Source: Armadillidium nasatum
Taxonomy: Eukaryota > Arthropoda > Malacostraca > Isopoda > Armadillidiidae
Assembly: GCA_009176605.1 (NCBI GenBank)
Contig: SEYY01017626.1
Location: 1-20,000 of the forward strand
Direction: 5' to 3'
Length of the DNA stretch: 20,000 bases
Numbering within the stretch: the stretch's first letter is position 1; each line of letters begins with the position of its first letter. Under the pieces are notes generated by a model. The model made no database searches. It was not told where the DNA came from and saw only the letters and a list, made by a program, of their open reading frames with translations. Below, in pieces: positions 12,470 through 20,000 of this stretch. Position numbers and translations under genes: made by a program.

Positions 12470-13190
12470 ATGGAGAAACATAAAACTGCCTCGGAGATGC
12501 TTCGAGTGGCGGCATCCAAAGAATGGAACTCATCTACTCCTTCCCCCATCATCACTTGGGAGTTAGTGGCTTATGGTGATGGGGTTGGTGCCACCAAGAC
12601 CTGTATGCCGACTTGCCCTGGTGCACGATCTTCCTTTTTCAATAACTTCTGCAACATTCGCGGTCTCTTTACTAATTTCCAATTTGTCGAACACCTCCTC
12701 TCTTCTTCTAGTCCTCATCTCTTATTCTTAACCGAAACTCAGGTGCTTGAGTCCTCTGACAGCAAGCCTTACTCTGTTTCCTCCTACTGTCTCTATCCTC
12801 AATTTTCAGCCAAAGGCGGACATTGCGCATACATGCGCAATGATGTTGTTTGTTCTCGTGTCTCTAATTTGGAGTCTTCAGAATTCTCTACTTTATAGCT
12901 TAAACTTTCTTGCAACTCTACAACTAAATTTATCTGTTCTGTCTACTTATCTCCTAACTCTACTGACTATCCAAAATTCTTTGACTTTCTTAACTCCAAA
13001 ATAGAACACATTCTTTCTTCTTCTCCTTTCTCTGAAATCATCATTTTAGGTGATTTCAATGTTCACCACCGAAAATGGCTTTCATCTAGTTCTCATGATC
13101 CAGTTGGTGAACTCGCCTACCAATTTTCTATCCAGAATAACCTTGAGCAGTTGGTGCATCTCCTTACTCGTATCCCCGACCGTCTTGGGG
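12470..13190 (+). pseudogene. LINE copy A2: N-terminal module and partial endonuclease
   Basis: This is a plus-strand copy of the A1 family, inverted relative to A1. The ATG at 12470 aligns with the A1 start. The frame is intact through the join that is shifted in A1: TASEMLRVAASKE, PIITWEL, CPGARSSFFNNFCNIRGL, then PHLLFLTETQ, GGHCAYMRND and VVCSRVSNLE. A TAG at 12896-12898 replaces the tryptophan codon of LWLK, and the frame continues through FICSVYLSPNSTDY and IIILGDFNVHHRKWL, with the GDFN box intact here. It stops abruptly after TRIPDRLG at about 13190, where the Penelope fragment PLE2 begins. The SDH motif and the whole RT are missing. Confidence 0.88.
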
Positions 13191-14266
<1,076 letters not shown>

Positions 14267-14454
14267 AACACATTTAGTATCCCATGCCTGTCCCAAGCCC
14301 GGGTAAAAGAGAAGGGTTCCTTGAAACGCCTAGCTAGCCTTTGGATAAAAAATATCTATGATTTCAATTCTTAAAACGGATAGATTCAAAGAAGACGAAC
14401 CTTTAAACGAAAACTTAACTTGAATTCGACTGCTCAAAAAATAAGAAGCAAATT

Positions 14455-15190
14455 CTTGAATATCGCTACTTACAGAGATAAAGAGGAGGAGATTTTGGAT
14501 ATTATGAAGGAGAGGAAGATAGACGTCATGGGTTTGGTGGAGACGAGAATCGCTGGAAGAGAGAGAGAGGTAAAGATCTTGGAGGAGGTTATGTCCTAAT
14601 GTGTACAGGTACGCTGGAAGGAGTTTGCAGACATGGTGTCGCTATGAAAATAGAACCTAAATTGTCACCTTGTATCAGGATGTTCGTTTGAACAGTAAGA
14701 GACTGATGGTATACACAATGAAATTAGGAAACGAGAAATTCAGAATATTCAAGATTTACGTACCACTGCAAGGTTGTCTGCAAGAAGAAAAAAGATGCTC
14801 CTATGGAAAGTTTAAGGATAATGTGCGAACAGTATCTCTGATTATGGGAGATTTTAAAGCAAGGGTAGGAAGATAGAGAGAGAAGGAGTTGAAGAGGTTT
14901 TAGAATCTTTCGGGGAGGTAGTGAAAAATTCAGAAGAAGGATTGATAGACATGTGCTTAAGAAATAACATGAATACAGTGAACTGTTTCAATCAGCATAG
15001 AGAGTCACATATGTATACGATACACAGATGGAGTCAGATTACTGGAAATTTTGATCAGAAATCAATAATAGATTACTTTCTCACATAAGATAAAAGAATT
15101 GTTAATCATACCTAGTGTGTCCTCAAATTCAGACCATAGGATGATAGTGGCTAAAATTAAGATAAAAACTTTAGGAAACAGCCAGTATAT
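14455..15190 (+). pseudogene. LINE D1 endonuclease domain
   Basis: The motifs are FLNIATYRDKEEEILDIM, KIDVMGLVETRIAG, then VAMKIEPKLSP, FRIFKIYVPLQGC and VSLIMGDFKARVGR. In the last, the asparagine of the GDFN box is lysine. Next come LIDMCLRNNMNTVNCF and QHRESHMYT, ITGNFDQKSIIDYFLT, and NSDHRMIVAKI. The DQKS-IDY and SDHR words match D2 closely. Stops interrupt it at several places (for example 14688, 14874 and around 14900-14960), and the frame changes between blocks. The lost asparagine alone would abolish activity. Confidence 0.82.
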
Positions 15191-16790
15191 AAAAGAAAGA
15201 TTAGAAAAACAAAGCGCCTTGAAGTGCAGAATATAAGAGCATAAGAGCTGAGTAATGAGCACAAGATGAACGAAAAAATGAATGATCTGGAGGAAGGAAG
15301 ATAGAACACATGGACAGATATTGAGAGATATTTAAAAGAGGTGGCAGTAGAAGTGTTGGAAGTAGAATGTAAAGGTGGTGGAAGAAAAGGCACACACCTT
15401 GGTGGGCCGAGGAAGTGTAAAGAGCACTAAAATAAACGAGAAGACCAAAAAGGTGAGGGAATGCTTGAGAAGGAGAACTCAGGAATCTATAATGGAATAT
15501 GTACTGACCAGAAATGAAGCAAAGGCAGTGAAAAGAAGGGCTGAGAAGGATAGCTGGAGGATGTTGGGGAGAGGTTAGAGGAGGACCTAAAAGGGAATAG
15601 ATCCTTGATATATGGACTGGCAAAATCATACAGGAAAGATAAAATTAAAGTGAACAACATAAAAGAAATAAATACAGAAAAGATGAGTTAATGGTGACGT
15701 CAAGAGAAATTATTGAAGGATGGACAGAGTATTTTGAATCTATGCTAAATGTGGAACAGGAGAGAGAAAATCAAGAGGAGAGAAGGGGAGAAGAGTTTCA
15801 GGAAATGATTGGAGAGGAATAAGAGTTTACAAGGTAGGAGTTTGAGGTGGCGTTTGCCAAAATGAAAAATGGTAAAGCTCCAGGAGAAGATGTAATAGGG
15901 ATAGAGATGATAAAATATGTAGGTGAACAAACTAAAACTTATATATTGCGATTACTGAACATATATTGATGTAGGGGTAAAGTACCTGAAAAATAAGGAA
16001 AGACAGTAATAATTCCAATATATAAAGGAATAGCAGATTCTGTCATATGTTCAAATTACAAAGGTATATAATTATAAACCATATAGTAAAGGTTTACGAA
16101 AGAATGAAAGAAAGGAGATTGAGTGAAAGAATTGAACCACAGCTGGGTGAGAAGCAACGTAGATATACACAAGATAAAGGAAGAACGGATCTTATCTTCG
16201 GTTTGAGACAAATAGTTGAAAAGAAGTAGACATGGGAATATAACATCGGAGAAAATGTAGCTTTTATAGATTTGCAGAAGGCTTTTGATTCAGTATACAG
16301 AAGTAGTTTGTGAAGGTGTTCGGAAAGAGATTACGAAATATCAAGTAGAATGTTGAGAGCTCTCAAGAGTCTGTACGAGTTCTCTTCATGCACAGTACGT
16401 ACTGGCACGAAAATGAAAGATGGTTTGAAGTGAAAACAAGGGTGAAACAAGGTAGTGTGTTGTCACCTGTGCTGTCCCTTGCTTACATAAACAAGATTAT
16501 TCAGAGATTTAACTATCAATGGGAGGGAGAATCATGTCATGGTATTTTTGCATATGCAGAAAATATTGTATTCTGGAATGTAGATAGAGAAGATGTAGAG
16601 AAAGGGCTAAATAAATAGAATGAGTGCTGTGAAGTAGCTGGTCTGAGATTGAATAAAGACAAAGCCGTGATCCTGATGATAAGTAGAGAGAGATGGGGAA
16701 GAGCTGAACATTCAGATCGATGGAAGGGGGATAGAAGAGGTTGAATCTGTTAAGTAGATAGTGACATCACAGGGAGAATTAGGAAATATG
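15191..16790 (+). pseudogene. LINE D1 linker and reverse transcriptase (catalytic residues lost)
   Basis: The linker reads TKKVRECLRRRTQESIMEYV and AKAVKRRAEKDSWRMLG (15440-15570), matching the REEYVQARNHYQRVKRSVKKES stretch of D2. RT motifs are FAKMKNGKAPGEDVIGIEM (about 15850-15910), TVIIPIYKG, CSNYKGI, RLSERIEPQLGEKQRRYTQD, VAFIDLQKAFDSVYRSSL (from 16260), TRVKQGSVLSPVLSLAYI, and GIFAYAENIVFWN. The catalytic box is YAEN (16553-16564) instead of YADD, so both aspartates are changed and the enzyme is dead regardless of the stops. Three or more in-frame stops lie between blocks. Confidence 0.85.
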
Positions 16791-17085
16791 AAAGATGTGT
16801 AAGGGTTTCCTATCCATTGCTGAAGGATTCAAACGTACCTTCGCAAGTAAAGAAAATAATTTTTGAGACAATTCTGACACCGATATTGATGTATGGAGCG
16901 GAGTGTTGGACGACAACTACGAAGTCAAGAAGCAGAATACAGGATGCTGAAATGAGACCCCTCTTAACAATGCTGGGAAAGAGTAGAAGAGAGGATGAGA
17001 AATAAGAAAATTAGAGAAAGGGTAGAGGTATGCCCTATCATAAATAAGATAGAAAAGGCTCAACTAATGATTGGACAGCCTATTT
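16791..17085 (+). pseudogene. LINE D1 C-terminal tail
   Basis: It reads LLKDSNVPSQVKKIIFETIL, LTPILMYGAECWTTTTKS and RIQDAEMRPLLTMLGKSR, then a frame change, NKKIRERVEVCPIINKIEKAQL and MIG at about 17080. The MYGAECWT and RIQ-AEM-LL words are characteristic of the region after the thumb in RTE-like elements. The expected LRW-GH ending begins but is cut or mutated, and unrelated sequence follows. Confidence 0.82.
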
Positions 17086-17248
17086 TTGCTATTGGACTAT
17101 GTCTTCCCTTATCTGTATTTTCGATTTGTTCTAATTTCCTACAACTTACACACTACAAATTTTACAATTTCCAACCAACTGTCATTTCAAATTCAATCTC
17201 GATAGACTATTATATTCCTCACAGTTTTCATTTATTATTAGAATGCTG

Positions 17249-17249
17249 T

Positions 17250-17280
<31 letters not shown>

Positions 17281-17290
17281 TTTTTTTTTT
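17249..17290. repeat. (TTTA)n microsatellite ending in poly-T
   Basis: About eight TTTA units followed by ten T. It lies in the spacer between the two converging RTE-like LINEs. Confidence 0.95.
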
Positions 17291-17369
17291 GTCATTTGCT
17301 CATTTTTCATAGTGTAGTTAAAAATAATTATGTTATATGATATTCATAATCTAATTCCTTTTCAGTTCT

Positions 17370-17402
17370 CTTGATGATGGTTCAATGATAGAACCGAAAG
17401 AT
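17370..17402 (+). ncRNA. Weak hammerhead-like hairpin
   Basis: Plus strand: TTGATGA (17371-17377), one extra T, stem II GGTTC (17379-17383) with GAACC (17391-17395), then GAAA (17396-17399). The arrangement echoes the fold at 7456-7495, but the first core base is T rather than C and no stem I pairing is visible. It is probably a decayed relative or a chance hairpin. Confidence 0.18.
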
Positions 17403-17550
17403 CATACTTTATTTAATATTAAGAAAATGTATAATGTAATTGTTTTTTCAAAGAAATCATTGAGATCATTAAAAGTTAAATAGTAGTAAAAAACTGATGC
17501 TGCGTCCATTTCTGACTATCCTGTTTATAATAAAGATTTTGCTCAATAGG

Positions 17551-17553
<3 letters not shown>

Positions 17554-17645
<92 letters not shown>
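17554..17645. repeat. (TA)n microsatellite, array 7
   Basis: A perfect 92-bp TA run. Its right edge is the 3' limit of LINE D2, reached shortly after the end of the D2 reading frame. Confidence 0.99.
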
Positions 17646-17648
<3 letters not shown>

Positions 17649-17773
17649 CCAGGAAGGCCTTTTTTCAGTCTGTCAGTCGGGCCAGAATCTTCTTCTGTCA
17701 TATAATCTTCTTCCTCTTTCTTACGGCACCCGTCCATCCATCAGTATCTGCATCGAAGGGAGGCCATGTCTTC

Positions 17774-18110
17774 TCAGAGAGTCCTCCACAGAATCCCACT
17801 ACCTCTTCCTCGGTCTTTCCCTCGGTCTGACCACCTCAGGAATCTACCTCCATCTCCTCTTTGGCACCTTATTTTTGTGCATCTTTTCCAATGGCCCCAC
17901 CATCTCAGCCTAGCGGCATCCACCCTGTGCTTGGCGGACCTCGCACCAACACTCTCTCTCACCCTATCATTTCTTATCCTATCTCTTCTAGTTTCCCCCA
18001 CCATGGCTCTCACACCTTCATCTCAGCTGCTTGTATCCTCCCTTCCTTTCTCCCTCTCTCCTCTAATTCTCCACTCCGTACATCAGGATTGGCAACAAGA
18101 TGCCCCCAAA
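17774..18110 (-). pseudogene. LINE D2 C-terminal tail
   Basis: It reads IFGGILLPILMYGVEN then a stop, and GRIQAAEMKV, matching the MYGAECWT and RIQDAEM words of D1. After a frame change it continues RIRNDRVRESVGARSAKHRV, DAARLRWWGHWKRC, and a basic Arg/Gly-rich end with a stop at 17774. LRW-GH-KR is the typical close of RTE-like polyproteins. About 130 bp of 3' sequence follow before the TA array. Confidence 0.83.
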
Positions 18111-19022
18111 TATCATCCTTTTAACTGACATGTTCATTTGTTGGTCTCTTATGATGGGGTGCCAGGTTCCCACCTCCTTCCCATACTGCGCAGTACTACG
18201 CGTAATCTCTCTAGCGTTTCCTCCCTCTCTAGTAAACACTCTTCATAGACACTTGTACCAGTCCACATTTTCAATCTCTTCCTCCTCTACCACCACGTTT
18301 AATCTCTTCCCTTCCTCTCTACTTATAATCATAATTTTTGTCTTTCTCACATTCATTCTGAATCTCGCTTCTCTCGGTTTTTCTGAGAGACAAACAACCA
18401 CCTCTCTCATCATTTGTCTATCCTAGCTCCAACACGCCAGATCATCGGCGAAAGCCCTTACATCTCCATCAAGGTCGTGCACCTCCTCTTTAACTTCCTT
18501 AATTATTATGTCCAAATAAGCTATAAATAATATTGGCGACAACACACTTCTCTGCTTAACTCTTGTTGTTACATCGAACCAATCATCGTTTTCGCAATCA
18601 TTTCTAACATTACACTTACAAGTCTTCTACATGCTTCCAAGAGCTCAAATTAGTTTCTCATTTATTTCATAATCTCTTCTTGAACACTCCCACGGCTTTT
18701 CTCTAGGTACCGAGTCAAACGCTTTCTTTAGATCTATAAATGCTACAAATACTTTCTTATTATACTCCCACAATTTTTCCACTGTATTTCTCAAAGGAAA
18801 CATCAAATCCGTCGTACTCCTATATCCACGATAACCGTGTTGTTCCTCAACAAGCTGTGATTCTATTATCCTCCTTAATTTCCTTTCCAAAATTCCATCG
18901 AAGACCTTCGTCAACGACATTCCTCTATAATTCTCACACATTCCCGTTCCTCTCTTTCCTCTATATATCGTCAGTATGACAATACCTCCCCCTTTCTTCA
19001 GCACCCATTCAAGAAATCGCAC
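18111..19022 (-). pseudogene. LINE D2 reverse transcriptase
   Basis: Motifs in order on the minus strand are GGGIVILTIYRGKRGTGMC, ENYRGMSLTKVFDGILERKL, RRIIESQLVEEQHGYRGYRS, VAFIDLKKAFDSVPREKPW, a TAA at 18645-18647, then TTRVKQRSVLSPILFIAYLD and the catalytic FADD box at 18441-18452 inside RAFADDLACWS. The usual KQGSVLSP glycine is arginine. A stop follows LACWS; the thumb then reads VRKTKIMIISREEG. The TAA and the Gly-to-Arg change make it inactive, but both catalytic aspartates remain, unlike in D1. Confidence 0.87.
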
Positions 19023-19619
19023 ATTGCCTCCTACAGTCTCTCTCTTCCATTTTTGATCAATTCAATCTGGATACCATATTCTCCCTGTGCATTACCTTTT
19101 TTTATTTAGCTTAATTTTTTTTTTTAATGCTTCTTCTTACTCCTCTTTAGTGATGGAATCCTCCTTCTCCCTCTCCACCACCTTTCTCTCCCCGCGCTCT
19201 TTTCTCTCCACCTCCACACTTACATTTAAAATTTCCTTGAAATATCCAGTCCATCTTTTGTTTATCTCTTCTGGCCTCACCAGTATTTCCCCTTCCTCCT
19301 CCTTGATGGTACGCAGTTTTTTTCTTTGTTCCTCTGTATGTTTTTGCCTGTCTATATATTTTCTTCCTGCTATCCGTCATATCTTCGCTCAATTCTCGAG
19401 TCAATTCCTCAGCTGACTCCTTCTTTACGCTCCTCTTCACTCTCTGATAATGATTTCTAGCCTGAACATACTCTTCCCTAGTTTCCACTGTTCTCCTCAA
19501 CCATATTCTCATTTTTATTGTTTCTCTTTCACCGCTACCCTCACCTCCTCGTTACACCATCTTGGGCTTCTCTTCTCCGTCCCTCCTATCCATTTCTTTC
19601 CCAGCATTTCCTCAGCTAT
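19023..19619 (-). pseudogene. LINE D2 linker between endonuclease and RT
   Basis: Minus-strand words are EEMLGKKWIGGTEKRSPRW then CNEEVRVAVKE, followed by TREEYVQARNHYQRVKRSVKKE, SAEELTRELSEDMTDSRKKI and YRQAKTYRGTKKK, and KMDWIFQGNFKCKC where family members have a W--YF--LLN box. A matching linker is found in D1. Frame changes occur near 19515 and near 19260. Confidence 0.75.
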
Positions 19620-20000
19620 ACCTCATATCAGGTTTTGGATATCAACATCCATCACTTCCCCTTCAACCTCCTCTATCTTCTCATTTGTCTTTTCCACATA
19701 TAATAATTTTCTTTCCTCTTCCAGCAAGGACTCCACCCTAATCATACTTCTTTTCTGCACTCTATCAGGTTTCCATCTCAAATCTACCGCCAGCAATCTA
19801 TGATCCGAATCCAAGGTAACACCTTAACATTTTGCACTATTCTTCTATCTGATGCTAGTATATAATCTATCATTGACTTTTGGTCAAATTCACCTGTAAC
19901 ATTATTAAACTTATACCTCGTGAGCCTATGTGAGTCCTTTTTTTGAAAAAGTTCATGATCTTCAAGTATTTTCTTATGCAGAAGTCTATCAACACTTCTC
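19620..20000 (-). pseudogene. LINE D2 endonuclease C-terminus
   Basis: From the right edge, VLIDFCIRKYLKIMN is followed, after a frame change, by FQKKDSHRLTRYKFN, VTGEFDQKSMIDYILASDRR and VQNVKVLP, then another frame change to DSDHRLLAVDLRWKP near 19770-19815. The DQKS-IDY and SDHR words match D1 (15050-15160). SDH closes the APE-type domain. The catalytic N-terminal half lies outside the window. Confidence 0.83.

Larger units (their letters stand above)
17086..17553. other. Non-coding spacer between LINEs D1 and D2
   Basis: No gene is visible. It holds a (TTTA)n tract at 17249-17290 and a weak hammerhead-like hairpin at 17370-17402. The frame that runs through 17086-17312 is a read-through of D1 and shows no motif. 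Confidence 0.5.
17646..20000 (-). mobile_element. LINE D2, RTE-like non-LTR retrotransposon, 5' end off the window
   Basis: A minus-strand copy of the D family entering from the right edge and ending at TA array 7. Parts in order are endonuclease C-terminus, linker, RT and C-terminal tail. It is better preserved than D1, keeping the catalytic DD, but frameshifts and stops are still present in each domain. It is tail to tail with D1. Confidence 0.88.

Overview
The window looks like nuclear DNA of an animal, most likely an invertebrate and perhaps an arthropod. I see no intact host gene. What it holds is decayed retrotransposons separated by long (TA)n microsatellites. The evidence for a eukaryote is non-LTR retrotransposons of at least three families, two Penelope-like element fragments, a hAT transposase C-terminus with an intron-like gap upstream, and no bacterial-style operons or ribosome binding sites. 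A malacostracan crustacean is a plausible guess from the mix of Jockey/BS-like LINEs, RTE-like LINEs, Penelope elements and large TA arrays, but nothing here proves it.

Layout, left to right. (1) 1-2360, minus: LINE copy A1, with endonuclease and reverse transcriptase (RT); its 3' end lies off the left edge. (2) 2634-2842: TA array 1. (3) 2843-5757, minus: LINE B, Jockey/BS-like, from mid-endonuclease to a C-terminal Cys/His knuckle, with TA arrays at both ends. (4) 5758-6434: TA array 2, the largest. (5) 6435-7228: an island with a hAT dimerisation-domain remnant on the minus strand. (6) 7229-7377: TA array 3. (7) 7378-8570, minus: the 3' half of a Penelope-like element (PLE1) with a GIY-YIG endonuclease and, downstream of it, a hammerhead-ribozyme-like fold. 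(8) 8571-8820 and 8969-9046: TA arrays 4 and 5, around a 148-bp island that carries a second hammerhead-like fold on the plus strand. (9) 9237 to about 12200, plus: LINE C, the best preserved element. (10) 12470-13190, plus: LINE copy A2, same family as A1, truncated inside the endonuclease. (11) 13191-14167, minus: PLE2, a Penelope RT fragment. (12) 14168-14263: TA array 6. (13) 14264 to about 17085, plus: RTE-like LINE D1, heavily decayed. (14) 17086-17553: non-coding, with a (TTTA)n tract. (15) 17554-17645: TA array 7. (16) 17646-20000, minus: RTE-like LINE D2, same family as D1, tail to tail with it, continuing off the right edge.

None of these elements could encode a full protein as it stands: each has stops or frameshifts, and D1 has also lost its RT catalytic aspartates. 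They do not form a pathway; they are independent insertions. The two most interesting patterns are the way TA arrays sit exactly at retroelement boundaries, and the hammerhead-like folds, one of which lies where a Penelope element is expected to carry its ribozyme. All calls come from reading translated motifs by eye; no database search was run.
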